Origin: Polaribacter sp. KT25b
GTDB lineage: Bacteria > Bacteroidota > Bacteroidia > Flavobacteriales > Flavobacteriaceae
Direction of reading: 5' to 3'
Assembly: GCF_900105145.1 (NCBI RefSeq)
Contig: NZ_LT629752.1
Coordinates: forward strand, 1,522,001-1,586,000
Length of the DNA: 64,000 nt
A program made the translations under genes and the position numbers. Position 1 is the stretch's first letter, and every line of letters begins with the position of its first letter. Under the pieces are notes generated by a model. It saw nothing but the letters and a program-made list of their open reading frames with translations, was not told the origin of the DNA and searched no databases. Shown one piece after another: positions 1 through 8,701 of this stretch.

Positions 1-1695
1 ACAGATGATTTTAGCATTCAGGCAATGGGATCTGCGGTAATGAAAGATAGATTTGAAGATAGAGAAAGCCCTAAATCTTATTTAAACTATGGAGATCCAA
101 GAGATGGAGATTACAAAACTTGGAATACTAATTCTGTGGATGTAGATTATAATTTATTAGCTACTTACAATAAGGAAATTTCAAATAAACTTTCATTTAG
201 CGCCAATGTTGGAGCATCATCAGAATATCATAAATATCAACAAGAATATAATGCTACAGACGGAATTATAGTTCCAGAATTGTATAGTTTAAATAATACT
301 AAAGGAAATATAAAAGGAAGTACAAATTTTTCTGAAAGATCTGTAAATAGCTTATACGGAATGTTAGAGTTAGATTTTGATAGTAAATTATTCTTAACAT
401 TTACAGGTAGAACAGACAAACATTCTACATTACCAACAGATAATAACTCATTATTTTATCCTTCTGTTTCTTTAAGTAGTATGATTTCTGATTGGTTTCA
501 ATTGCCAGAATCTATAAATTATTTAAAAGCTTTTGGTTCTTGGGCACAAGTAAAAAGATCTTTAAGTGCATATCAAATTAATTCTTATTATGACAATGCA
601 GGTACTTATGATGGTAGTCCAGAACTTTCATATTCAGGTAGTCTTGTAAATCCAGATATCGAAGGTTCTTTAACAACCAATGTAGAATTAGGTTTAAGTG
701 CAGGTTTTTTAAACAATCGAATAGGTTTAGATTTTGCCTATTATAATGCAGTTGATGAAAACTCAATTATTGATTTACCAATTTCTTTAGGATCAGGATT
801 TTCATCAAGAAAAGAAAATGCACACCAATTTACAACAAATGGTTTTGAAGTTTCTGTAAGAGCAACACCTATTAAAAATACAGATTTTAGATGGGATGTT
901 TTAGCAAACTGGTCTAAAAAAGTACAACGTTTAACAAGATTAGATGAAGATGCAGAACAATATAATAGTTTGCGATTAAACGATAGAACAGATGCATATT
1001 ACGCAACCGTTTGGGAGAAATCTGCTGATGGAAAATTAATTTTAGATGCAAATACAGGAATGCCAACTAAAAACCCTTATAAGCAAAATATTGGTAACAA
1101 AAATCCTGATTTTAGATTTGGATTAGAAAACAATTTCAAGTACAAAGGCTTTTCTTTAAAAGTAGGTATTGATGGTGTTTGGGGAGGTCTAATGAGATCT
1201 TTAACTGTAGAAAAAATGTGGTGGGGTGGTAAGCACCCAAATTCTACACTTTACAGAGATGCTGAATATGCTAACGGAATTGGAACTGTTTATGTGCCAA
1301 CAGGTGTAAACGTTATAGGAGGTTCTGTGCAAAGAGATTTAAACGGAAATGTAACTTCTGATACAAGAACTTATGCAACCCACACTTCACCAGTAAGTTG
1401 GCAAGCTTGGTCTCAAAACTATCCTTATAGAGCGCAAGTAACAGAAGAAGAAAGCGAAATTTTTGCCAATGTATTCGATAGATCTTATCTTAAATTAAGA
1501 ACTGTTTCTTTAAGTTATGATTTAACAAAAATTGCAAATATAAAAGGAGTAAAACAATTAAATGCTAGCTTTAATGGATACAACTTATTCATTTTGAAAA
1601 AAGCAGATATTATTGATCCAGATTTTGGGGATGATGATAATTTACAAGATCCATCGACAAGATATTTAGGTTTAGGTTTAACTTTTAAATTTTAA
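1..1695 (+). CDS. SusC/RagA-family TonB-dependent outer-membrane transporter (C-terminal part)
   Basis: The reading frame is open from base 1, so this is the 3' part of a longer gene whose plug domain lies outside the window. The roughly 560 residues seen are all outer-membrane beta-barrel: alternating aromatic and polar strands, a DPDFGDDDNLQDPSTRY segment near the end typical of SusC proteins (usual form NPxT/DPDxxxxP-RxxxxGL), and a terminal GLGLTFKF beta-signal ending in Phe. SusC proteins form the TonB-driven channel beneath a SusD lipoprotein lid; the SusD-type gene follows after 5 bp, so the two are co-transcribed. The substrate cannot be read from the barrel. The downstream enzymes are phosphatases, so a phosphorylated organic ligand is possible (inference). 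Confidence 0.93.
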   Translation, partial: TDDFSIQAMGSAVMKDRFEDRESPKSYLNYGDPRDGDYKTWNTNSVDVDYNLLATYNKEISNKLSFSANVGASSEYHKYQQEYNATDGIIVPELYSLNNTKGNIKGSTNFSERSVNSLYGMLELDFDSKLFLTFTGRTDKHSTLPTDNNSLFYPSVSLSSMISDWFQLPESINYLKAFGSWAQVKRSLSAYQINSYYDNAGTYDGSPELSYSGSLVNPDIEGSLTTNVELGLSAGFLNNRIGLDFAYYNAVDENSIIDLPISLGSGFSSRKENAHQFTTNGFEVSVRATPIKNTDFRWDVLANWSKKVQRLTRLDEDAEQYNSLRLNDRTDAYYATVWEKSADGKLILDANTGMPTKNPYKQNIGNKNPDFRFGLENNFKYKGFSLKVGIDGVWGGLMRSLTVEKMWWGGKHPNSTLYRDAEYANGIGTVYVPTGVNVIGGSVQRDLNGNVTSDTRTYATHTSPVSWQAWSQNYPYRAQVTEEESEIFANVFDRSYLKLRTVSLSYDLTKIANIKGVKQLNASFNGYNLFILKKADIIDPDFGDDDNLQDPSTRYLGLGLTFKF

Positions 1696-1700
1696 TAAAA

Positions 1701-3176
1701 ATGAAAAATTTTAAAATAATATTATTTTTAATGATGGTAATTGTTGTCTTTTCTTGTGAAGATTTAGACATCAATGAAAATCCAAATAAAGTAAGTGAAA
1801 CGCACCCAAGTTTATTACTTACAAATATTACAACATCTGCTTTTCAGGTAAAAGGAACAGGTGCAATGTATGCTTCTAGAATGATTGTTCAAACAGATGG
1901 TGAGAGTACTTCTCAGTTTTACAAATGGGATAGAGCTAGTTTTGATGCTTATAATAGTTTAAGACAAGTAACAAAAATGATGGAAGAAGCAGATAGAATA
2001 AAAGATGATTCTTACAAAGGAATTGGTTACTTTTTTAGAGCATATTATTTCTATGATTTAGCCTTAACTTTTGGAGATGTGCCTTATATCGATGCATTAA
2101 AAGGAGAAACGGAAGATTTATATCAACCAAAATATAGTACTCAAGAAGAAGTCTTTACAGGAATTTTAAAAGAGTTAGAAATGGCAAACTCTTTGTTAGA
2201 CGGAACAGATATTATTACAGGAGATCCTATTTTTAATGGAGATGTTAGCAAATGGAAAAAGTTAGTAAATTCTTTTCGTTTAAAAGTGTTATTAACTTTA
2301 TCTAAAAAGGAAGGAAGTTCTTCTTTAAATATTAAAAATGAATTTGCAGCTATTTATAATTCTCAACCAATAATTGCTACTCCAGAAGAAGGTGCTCGTT
2401 TAGAGTTTGTTGATGTGGTTGATTCTAGATATACAGAATTCAATTCTAGTGGTTATGGTTCTGGTTTATACATGGCTTCTACTTTTATAGATATGTTAGT
2501 AGAAAGAGAAGATAAACGATTATTTGCTATTGCAGGTCAAACTAAAAATGCAAAAGAAGCAGGTTTGGCTATTAATGATTTTTCTTCTTATGCTGGTGGT
2601 AACCCAGTAATACCTTATAATGATGTTAATTTATTAGCAGCAGCCGGAAAAGTATCTAAAGTAAATGAAAGATATACAGCAGATCCAACAGCAGAAGCAC
2701 ACAATCTTTTAAGTTTTTCTGAACTACAATTTATCTTAGCAGAAGCAAGTGTTAAAGGTTGGATTCCTGCTACAAATGCCCAAATTTTTTACGAAAACGG
2801 AATTAAAGCGAACTTCCAATTTTATAATACGTATGCAAAAGGTTATGAAGCATATTATACGCAAGCTGAAGCTGTAAATTATATTGCAGGATCAAAAGTA
2901 AACTTCTTAAATGCAACTACAGATGCAGAAAAATTAGAGTTAATTTTAACTCAGAAATATTTGACGTCTTTTTTACAAGGTGGATGGAGAATGTATTTTG
3001 ATCATTTAAGAACTGGTTATCCTGTTTTTCCTTTAGGTGTTGGCACAGCTCCAACAAGATGGATTTATCCTTTAGATGAATACAATAACAATTCAGTTAA
3101 TGTTACAGAAGCAATAGCAAGACAATTTGGCGGTTCTAACGACGGCATTAGAGAATTAACTTGGTGGTTAAAATAA
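1701..3176 (+). CDS. SusD/RagB-family nutrient-binding lipoprotein
   Basis: A 491-aa surface lipoprotein. The N-terminus is a lipoprotein signal with lipobox VVFSC, then acidic DLDINENPNK, a usual start of mature SusD proteins (NPN motif). The helical core includes YKGIGYFFRAYYFYDLALTFGDVPY (split here: GYFFRAYYFYDL then FGDVPY), the SusD helix-TPR signature, and SELQFILAEA near residue 340. The C-terminus ends RELTWWLK. It would bind ligand at the cell surface and cap the SusC barrel encoded 5 bp upstream. It most resembles the SusD-like subgroup with long N-terminal helices. Length is normal for the family. The ligand is unknown. Confidence 0.93.
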   Translation: MKNFKIILFLMMVIVVFSCEDLDINENPNKVSETHPSLLLTNITTSAFQVKGTGAMYASRMIVQTDGESTSQFYKWDRASFDAYNSLRQVTKMMEEADRIKDDSYKGIGYFFRAYYFYDLALTFGDVPYIDALKGETEDLYQPKYSTQEEVFTGILKELEMANSLLDGTDIITGDPIFNGDVSKWKKLVNSFRLKVLLTLSKKEGSSSLNIKNEFAAIYNSQPIIATPEEGARLEFVDVVDSRYTEFNSSGYGSGLYMASTFIDMLVEREDKRLFAIAGQTKNAKEAGLAINDFSSYAGGNPVIPYNDVNLLAAAGKVSKVNERYTADPTAEAHNLLSFSELQFILAEASVKGWIPATNAQIFYENGIKANFQFYNTYAKGYEAYYTQAEAVNYIAGSKVNFLNATTDAEKLELILTQKYLTSFLQGGWRMYFDHLRTGYPVFPLGVGTAPTRWIYPLDEYNNNSVNVTEAIARQFGGSNDGIRELTWWLK

Positions 3177-3194
3177 CATAAAAATAAACTAAAT

Positions 3195-3224
3195 AAGGTC
3201 GTAATTTAATTACGGCCTTATTTT
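3195..3224 (+). terminator. Hairpin between susD and the phosphatases
   Basis: AAGGTCGTAA (3195-3204) pairs with TTACGGCCTT (3210-3219), with one G-U pair and a 5-nt loop, followed by TATTTTT. It looks like an intrinsic terminator or attenuator inside the locus, which would reduce expression of the phosphatase genes relative to susCD. Confidence 0.6.
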
Positions 3225-3237
3225 TAATTTAATAATT

Positions 3238-4824
3238 ATGAAAAATAAGATATTCATCACATTTTTGATACTTTTTTGTACTCAGATTTTATTGGCGCAA
3301 AAAATAGAAATAAAACCCTACTTGCAAGATGCAGAACCAACTTCTATCAAAATTATGTGGCAAACAGATTTTGATGAAGAATCAATAGTCTATTGGGGAA
3401 CAAAAAAGAACAGATTAAAAAATAAAGTAATAGGAACTTCTTTTGATATCAATTTTACAGAAAAAAGAGTGCATGAAGTTGCTATAACTGGTTTAACAAG
3501 ATTTACAACCTATTTTTACAAAGTACAAACGGGCAAAGCTGTTTCTAAAGTATATCAATTTAAAACTCCTCCTTTTGCAGGCGAATCTAAAAAGATAAAC
3601 TTAGTTGCTATGAGCGATATGCAAAACGATTGGCAATACCCAACTAAATTTAAAGAAGTAGTAGAAGAAGGTATTTTACCTTATTTTGATAAAAATTTTG
3701 AAGGTAATATTTCAGACAATTTAGCAATGGTAGTAATTCCTGGAGATTTGGTGGTTACCGGAACTACTTTTAATCAATGGGAAGAACATTTTTTTAAACA
3801 ATCAGAAAAATTGTTTTCTCAAGTGCCTGTTTATCCAGTTCCTGGAAATCATGAACGAAATTCAGATTATTTCTTTAAGTATTTTAGTTTACCAAAAAAC
3901 GGAAGTCCAGAATATGCAGAACATTGGTGGTTTAAAGATTATGCAAATACAAGAATTATTGGTTTAGATTCTAATGATGGATATCGAGATATAAAACAGC
4001 AATTAATTTGGTTAAAAGAATTATTGGCTAAAACAGCCAAAAACGATACGATAGATTTTGTGTTTGCACAATTACATCATCCACATAAATCAGAATTATG
4101 GATTCCTGGAGAAGAAGATTTTTCTGGAAAAGTTGTAAAATTATTAGAGAATTTTACAAAAGAATCTAACAAACCAAGTTTGCACTTTTTCGGTCATACG
4201 CATGGATATTCTAGAGGACAATCTAAAGAACACAAACATCTTTGGGTAAATGTAGCATCCGCTGGAGGGGCTATTGATAATTGGGGTGAATTTGAAGGGA
4301 GAGATTATGATGAGTTTACGGTAACGCAAGACGAATATGGTTTTGTTTTGGCAACAATTAATCCAGATAAAGAAAACCCTTCTTTTACATTAAAAAGAAT
4401 TAGTAGAGGTAATAATATTGAATTTAGAAACAACGAATTAAGAGACAGTATTACCGTTTTTAAGAAAACAATTCAACCAAATACACCTGTTTTAGTTGAT
4501 TTTGGTAAAGAGCCACAACCTATTTATAAAGTGGTTTTAAAAGCGAACTCTTTTAAAAGTGATAAAAAAGATGCATTTCATGGGGCTTCTAATTGGCAAG
4601 TTTCAACAACTAAAGATTTTTCTAAAATTATATACAATTCTTGGAAACAACATGAAAATTGGTATTACAAAGAAAATAGACAAAAGGATGATGATTTATC
4701 TGATGAAATTTTAGATAGAAAGCTAAATAATTATACTACTTATTATGTTCGTGTTCGTTACCGAGATCAGTTTTTAAATTGGAGTAATTGGTCTGTTGTT
4801 AGAGCATTTAAAACAATAAAATAA
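3238..4824 (+). CDS. Secreted metallophosphoesterase with purple-acid-phosphatase-type N-terminal domain
   Basis: A 528-aa secreted protein. Residues 1-21 are a Sec signal peptide ending LLAQ. Residues about 22-110 form a fibronectin-III-like domain as in purple acid phosphatases (PTSIKIMWQTDF, then FTTYFYKVQTG). A calcineurin-type phosphoesterase domain follows, with metal motifs in order: MSDMQND (in place of DxH), PGDLV, PGNHE, AQLHHPH and FGHTHGYSRG. The last 120 residues form another Ig-like/FnIII domain (VRVRYRDQFLNWSNW). It probably hydrolyses phosphomonoesters or diesters in the periplasm or outside the cell. It follows susD and shares a 1-nt stop/start overlap with the next phosphatase gene. 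The DxH to DMQ change could alter metal use. Confidence 0.85.
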   Translation: MKNKIFITFLILFCTQILLAQKIEIKPYLQDAEPTSIKIMWQTDFDEESIVYWGTKKNRLKNKVIGTSFDINFTEKRVHEVAITGLTRFTTYFYKVQTGKAVSKVYQFKTPPFAGESKKINLVAMSDMQNDWQYPTKFKEVVEEGILPYFDKNFEGNISDNLAMVVIPGDLVVTGTTFNQWEEHFFKQSEKLFSQVPVYPVPGNHERNSDYFFKYFSLPKNGSPEYAEHWWFKDYANTRIIGLDSNDGYRDIKQQLIWLKELLAKTAKNDTIDFVFAQLHHPHKSELWIPGEEDFSGKVVKLLENFTKESNKPSLHFFGHTHGYSRGQSKEHKHLWVNVASAGGAIDNWGEFEGRDYDEFTVTQDEYGFVLATINPDKENPSFTLKRISRGNNIEFRNNELRDSITVFKKTIQPNTPVLVDFGKEPQPIYKVVLKANSFKSDKKDAFHGASNWQVSTTKDFSKIIYNSWKQHENWYYKENRQKDDDLSDEILDRKLNNYTTYYVRVRYRDQFLNWSNWSVVRAFKTIK

Positions 4825-5930
4825 TGAAAAATATAAAATTAATATCGGTTTTATTTTTATTGATAATCTCCGCGTGTTCATCCGAAGAAAAAAAGAAACA
4901 AGAAATTGAACATGCTGCCTCTAAAGTTTTTGTAATTACTTTAGATGGTTTGCGCTGGCAAGAATTATTTTCTGGTGCAGATTCTTTATTGATTGCAAAC
5001 AAAGAATATGTGAATGACACATTAGCATTAAAAAATCTGTTTTGGAAATATAAAGCAACAGAAAGAAGAGAAATATTATTTCCTTTCATATGGAGTGAAG
5101 TTGCAGTAATGGGGCAAATTCATGGTAACCGTTGGCAAGGAAGTAAAATGAATTTAACTAACGGAATGCATTTTTCGTACCCGGGTTATAATGAAATTTT
5201 AACAGGAAAAGCCGATGATAAAAGAATTAATAGCAATAGTAAAATTCCGAATCCGAATATTACAATTTTAGAAATTGCAGAAAAAAATGACGCCTATAAA
5301 GGTAAAGTTGCTGCTTTTGGTAGTTGGGATGTTTTTCCGTCTATTATTAATGAAGAAAGAAGTGGTTTGTATGTAAATGCAGGATTTAGAGAAGCAAAAG
5401 GAGCTAATTTGTCAGACAAAGAACTTTTCTTAAATGAATTACAAGCAGAAACGCCGAGTCCTTGGGGAGGCGTTCGTTTAGATGTTTTTACACATCATTA
5501 TGCTTTAGAAACTATCAAAAAGAAACATCCAAAATTGGTGTTTATTTCTTATGGTGAAACCGATGATTTTGCACATGATGGCGAATATGATGCGTATTTA
5601 AAATCTGCAAACAGAACAGACGAGTATATTAAAAAACTGTGGTATTTTACCCAACAAGATTCCTTTTATAAAGGAAAAACTACTTTTATAATTACTACAG
5701 ATCATGGTAGAGGTACAGAGCCATTAAAAAGTTGGAAACATCATGGAAATTCTATAAAAAATACAGATCAAGTTTGGGTAATAGCTTTTGGGCAGCATGT
5801 AGAACCACAAGGAGAAATTGTATCCGAAGAACAAATATTTACAAATCAAGTTGCAGCTTCTGTAGCAAAAATTTTAGATATTGAAATAAGGACAGATTCT
5901 ATTGGGAAACCTTTTTCTTTTGTAAAATAG
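4824..5930 (+). CDS. Alkaline-phosphatase-superfamily lipoprotein (phosphodiesterase/nucleotide pyrophosphatase type)
   Basis: A 368-aa lipoprotein (lipobox IISAC, then SSEEKKK). It has the alkaline phosphatase superfamily metal sites: ITLDGLRW (first Asp), FSYPGYNEILTG (nucleophile Ser where Thr or Ser is expected), GETDDFAHDGEYD (Asp and His), TTDHGRG (Asp-His), and a final His in KHHGN. This matches the type I phosphodiesterase/sulfatase-like branch (PF01663-like). It overlaps the upstream metallophosphoesterase by one base (TAATG), so the two are translationally coupled. Together with susCD they suggest surface capture and dephosphorylation of an organic phosphate; phosphatase versus diesterase activity cannot be decided from sequence. 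Confidence 0.82.
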   Translation: MKNIKLISVLFLLIISACSSEEKKKQEIEHAASKVFVITLDGLRWQELFSGADSLLIANKEYVNDTLALKNLFWKYKATERREILFPFIWSEVAVMGQIHGNRWQGSKMNLTNGMHFSYPGYNEILTGKADDKRINSNSKIPNPNITILEIAEKNDAYKGKVAAFGSWDVFPSIINEERSGLYVNAGFREAKGANLSDKELFLNELQAETPSPWGGVRLDVFTHHYALETIKKKHPKLVFISYGETDDFAHDGEYDAYLKSANRTDEYIKKLWYFTQQDSFYKGKTTFIITTDHGRGTEPLKSWKHHGNSIKNTDQVWVIAFGQHVEPQGEIVSEEQIFTNQVAASVAKILDIEIRTDSIGKPFSFVK

Positions 5931-5963
5931 GTAAATGTTTTGTTATTTTAAAAGGATTGTTAG

Positions 5964-6009
5964 TTAGAGTGCAGTAGATAGATTTTAATTTTTTTTAACT
6001 GCGCTCTAA
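5964..6009 (+). terminator. Long-loop hairpin after the phosphatase operon
   Basis: TTAGAGTGCAGT (5964-5975) pairs with ACTGCGCTCTAA (5998-6009), with one G-U pair and a 22-nt T-rich loop. It lies 34 bp after the last gene of the SusCD locus and is the likely transcription end, although the following T-run is weak. Confidence 0.45.
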
Positions 6010-6114
6010 TCGACATTTTAATAAATAGTTACTTTTAGATAGTTTTTTATTTTTTTAAGATAATTAAAAAGTGATTTTTAATTGAGGTAGAAATTTTCTT
6101 AATTAGAATAAGAT

Positions 6115-6330
6115 TTAAAACAACTGATTTACTAAACAATATTGTACTAATTGTATTGTGGAATCAAAATTTAATTTTCCTAAAATATTTTTTCGATGCA
6201 CGTTTACGGTATGTGTACTAATAAAAATTTTTTCAGCAATTTCTGCACTTGTTTTATTTAAAGTCAATAATCGAACTACATCTTTTTCTCTATTTGTTAA
6301 TGAAACAGATAATAATTTTTGAGTTTTGTT
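6115..6330 (-). pseudogene. Detached C-terminal HTH of a PAS-LuxR regulator (duplicate of 15308-15540)
   Basis: On the minus strand this encodes the LuxR-type DNA-binding end (SVSLTNREKDVV, then STHTVNVHRKNILGKLNFD) and the normal C-terminus CLVNQLF plus stop. No start or sensor domain is attached. The DNA is nearly identical to the end of the intact regulator gene at 15308-16081: I count about 9 mismatches in some 205 bases. Weaker similarity continues a few bases past the stop codon. The upstream end joins directly to transposase remnants. It is a recent partial copy and presumably not expressed as a functional regulator. Confidence 0.85.
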
Positions 6331-7070
6331 TGATTATAAATCCAAGATAATTATTGACATAGCTCATATGCTTTTTCTATTTGAGGATAATACTTAAAAA
6401 GTATTTTAGCTCTTTTTTGTTAATTCTCAGTCCAATGACTACTAGATTTATATAATAAATATCTACTTCTAGCTAACAACTGTTTTTAAGTATCTCCATT
6501 AGCCAGTAGTTCGTAGTTCTGGTGTGTATTTTTAAGAGTTATTTATAGTGTTTACAATATCGTCGTTTTCTTTACTTTTCCAACGCTTTTGTAAATTTCT
6601 TGGATTTACCACCAAAAAAGTTTGCTACAACACTTGTGTTTGTACTGTAATTAAATATTGATTTGTTTAAAAAAAGCAGCAAATTCACTAGTCATTCAAG
6701 TTCATTTTGCTACTAATTGCCAATTCCTAGTAAAATTTTTTTTTGGAATTTTCTTTAAGCCAACGTCTGCTTACAATATGCAGAAAATAGTTTTTGCTTA
6801 GAATAGGAAAATTTTGAACAGTTACTTTAGGGAAAAAACCTTTAGAACTTAGTTTTAATCTTTTAAATTCTTATGTAATCGTGTTTAATTCTATAAAATA
6901 GAAATGCAATTCACTTTTTTTAACTGCATGTTTAGTGAGTTTAAAATAGTCTATAAGTATTTCTGGTAATAGTAAATTTAGCAAGTTCAATTGATGCGTC
7001 TAAAATAGAAGTAATTTAAAAGTTAAAGTTCTTATTTTTTATTTTACTCCACAACTTTTTGTCTTGAGCC
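6331..7070 (-). mobile_element. Decayed ISAon1-type insertion sequence (both ORFs broken)
   Basis: Minus-strand translation, allowing stops and frameshifts, gives a run of segments that I recognise as the two ORFs of the ISAon1 group. ORF1: NLLNLLLPEILIDYF, SELHFYFIELNTIT, FKRLKLSSKGFFPKVTVQNF, HIVSRRWLKENSKKK, RNWQLVAK, MTSEFAAFFKQINI. ORF2 (DDE transposase part): KYTPEL, NGDT, KQLLARSRYLLYKSSSHWTE, QKRAKILFKYYPQIEKAYEL, LSWIYNQTK. Most of ORF2 before KYTPEL is deleted. A possible terminal repeat, TCCACAACTTTTTG, lies at 7048-7061; the other end is missing because the remnant breaks into the LuxR fragment. The family name comes from remembered consensus, not a search. Confidence 0.75.
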
Positions 7071-7210
7071 GTTTTGTTGATAATTCATTTAGAAATAATT
7101 TTTTCATTTTCATCTAAAGCTAAAAAAAGTATGCCTATATAAGAATTTTTATCAGCATATTAATTACTTTCAATTACAGAGAAATTACTTACTAATTCAT
7201 CTGTTTTCAT
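7071..7210 (-). pseudogene. Truncated gene start cut off by the insertion sequence
   Basis: An ATG at 7210 (minus) sits 12 bases after the stop of the receiver gene at 7223. It opens a frame beginning MKTDELVSNFSVIESN, then after a stop YADKNSYIGILFLALDENEK, and after about 40 codons meets another stop and the end of the insertion-sequence remnant. Position and spacing suggest the second gene of a receiver operon, truncated by the insertion. Too little remains to name a family; a PAS-like start is only a guess. Confidence 0.35.
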
Positions 7211-7222
7211 GAAATAAAATTA

Positions 7223-7630
7223 CTAAGTAGTTATAATTTTGCTTAAATATTCTTCTGTTATAGGCTTATTTTCAATGTCTATAACGTCTTGAAATAATTT
7301 TATTTTAGTTTTTTCCTTTTCATTTAAAGAAATTGTAAGCATAACAATTAATTTTTCTCCTTTTTGTTCTTTTGATAAATTTTTATATACTTCTAAAAAT
7401 TCTATGCCATTCATTTTTGGCATGTTTAAGTCTAGAAATATTATATCTGGGCGAGGATAACTATCATTTGCTTTGTATTTACCTTTATTTGATAGATAAT
7501 TTAAGGCATCTATACCATCGGTACAATAATCTACTTCATTAGAAGTGTCTAAATTATTAATAATAATGTTATGATAAAAATTAGTAGCATAATTATCATC
7601 AATAAGAAGTATTTTATTTCTTTTCGGCAT
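7223..7630 (-). CDS. Single-domain CheY-like response regulator
   Basis: A stand-alone receiver of about 135 aa. I prefer the ATG at 7630 (MPKRNKILLIDD) to the upstream one at 7651, because receivers of this Rcp1-like group begin only a few residues before the ILLIDD strand. Visible sites: acidic pair in LIDD, phosphoryl-acceptor Asp in FLDLNMPKMNG, Thr in MLTIS and a KP pair in NKPITEEYL. There is no output domain. Proteins of this kind are usually phosphorylated by light-, redox- or PAS-linked histidine kinases; kinases without receivers lie at 8826 and 11085. The gene that followed it has been destroyed. Confidence 0.88.
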   Translation of the reverse strand: MPKRNKILLIDDNYATNFYHNIIINNLDTSNEVDYCTDGIDALNYLSNKGKYKANDSYPRPDIIFLDLNMPKMNGIEFLEVYKNLSKEQKGEKLIVMLTISLNEKEKTKIKLFQDVIDIENKPITEEYLSKIITT

Positions 7631-8158
7631 AATAAAAATATAAAAAAACACCTTATTATTAAAAAGTGTCTTAAATAATAGTTTAATTTTATTAAGCTGG
7701 GGAGTAATTATTTAAATTTAAATCAAAAAAATATTAATTAATTCAAAATTAATTAATATTTTGTGATAATTTTAACACAATAAGCATTAATTATAACACA
7801 GAATACTTGTTGAAAGTATTTTATTATTTATGTTAATGTTTTTGATTATTTTCTTATATTGCAGTACACTTAATTGTAAAAATAATTACAAACTTTTAAC
7901 TTCGGGGGAGGTTACGTTTGTTTTAATTTATTTTACAATAATAGAATTATCTTGGGGAAATTCTAAACAGTGTGATTTAAAAACATCTATATTTATAGGT
8001 GTTTTTTTTAGCTATAATTTATAGTTCTTTTAAAAAAGAGCTTTGTATTATGCATATACAAATGTCTTAAATATTTGAGATATTAGTTAACACTAAAAAA
8101 TCTAAATAGAACACTAATTACTTATTTTAATAAAATTTGATCTTTTTTTGCTGAATTC
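7631..8158. other. AT-rich intergenic region with a long perfect palindrome
   Basis: About 530 bases separate the two minus-strand receiver genes. I see no convincing gene: a 64-codon plus-strand frame at 7830-8024 has no family resemblance. The notable element is a perfect inverted repeat at 7728-7762, described separately. The region also holds the promoter of the receiver gene at 7630. Confidence 0.5.
7728..7762. repeat. Perfect 16-bp-arm inverted repeat
   Basis: AAAATATTAATTAATT (7728-7743), 3-base spacer CAA, then its exact reverse complement AATTAATTAATATTTT (7747-7762). It lies about 100 bp upstream of the minus-strand receiver gene. It is pure A/T, so it could be an AT-rich cruciform or operator rather than a terminator. 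Confidence 0.6.
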
Positions 8159-8701
8159 TTAATTAATTAGATATTTTAATTTGTCAAAAGCTTTTTTCAT
8201 TTCATTAAAAGATTCAATATTTATTGTATTGTCATTTTTAACTCCATTTATATAATTTTGAAGTTGTTCTATTTTCAGTTTTAAATCTTGATCAATTAAA
8301 TGATTATTTTTTAAGCTTTCTATTTTTTTAAAATGTGGAAGTAATTTTTCATGAAGAGAATTCATGTTATTTTTAAGTATGTAACCAGAAGCACCAGATA
8401 GTATAGAGTTTGCCGCTAATTCTTCGTCTTTTATAGCACCTGTAACAAAAACTAAAGGAATATAAAAAGATAAATTAGTATTCATATATTCTAATACGTC
8501 ACTACCAGAATAACCTTTTAATCTATAATCACATAAAATAATATCTGGTTTAAAGTTTTTTAAAGTAGTTATAAAATCATTATATAAATCTATACATTTT
8601 ATTTGAGGAGATGTTACAATTTTTTTTATTTGACGTTCAATTAACACCGCATCTGCAGCATTATCTTCTATTAATAAAATTTTAATTGTACTTTTAATCA
8701 T
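8159..8701 (-). CDS. Response regulator receiver with C-terminal helical extension
   Basis: A 180-aa protein. Residues 1-125 are a CheY-like receiver: LLIEDN acidic pair, phosphoacceptor Asp in ILCDYRLKGYSG, Thr in FVTGA, Lys in YILKNN. Residues 126-180 are predicted helix, rich in Lys and Leu (IEQLQNYINGV, then FNEMKKAFDKLKYL), with no DNA-binding motif. It is transcribed divergently from the histidine kinase at 8826 across a 124-bp gap, so the two are probably cognate partners (inference). Its GASGYILK segment is typical of receivers found with hybrid or phytochrome-type kinases. Confidence 0.87.
   Translation of the reverse strand: MIKSTIKILLIEDNAADAVLIERQIKKIVTSPQIKCIDLYNDFITTLKNFKPDIILCDYRLKGYSGSDVLEYMNTNLSFYIPLVFVTGAIKDEELAANSILSGASGYILKNNMNSLHEKLLPHFKKIESLKNNHLIDQDLKLKIEQLQNYINGVKNDNTINIESFNEMKKAFDKLKYLIN

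Noticed and set aside
4808..5089. 93-codon minus-strand frame at the start of the phosphatase gene
   Set aside because: Fully inside the real lipoprotein gene, which has intact catalytic motifs on the plus strand.
7830..8024. 64-codon plus-strand frame in the gap between two receivers
   Set aside because: Composition is that of random A/T-rich sequence, no family resemblance, no convincing start context and no neighbour on that strand.
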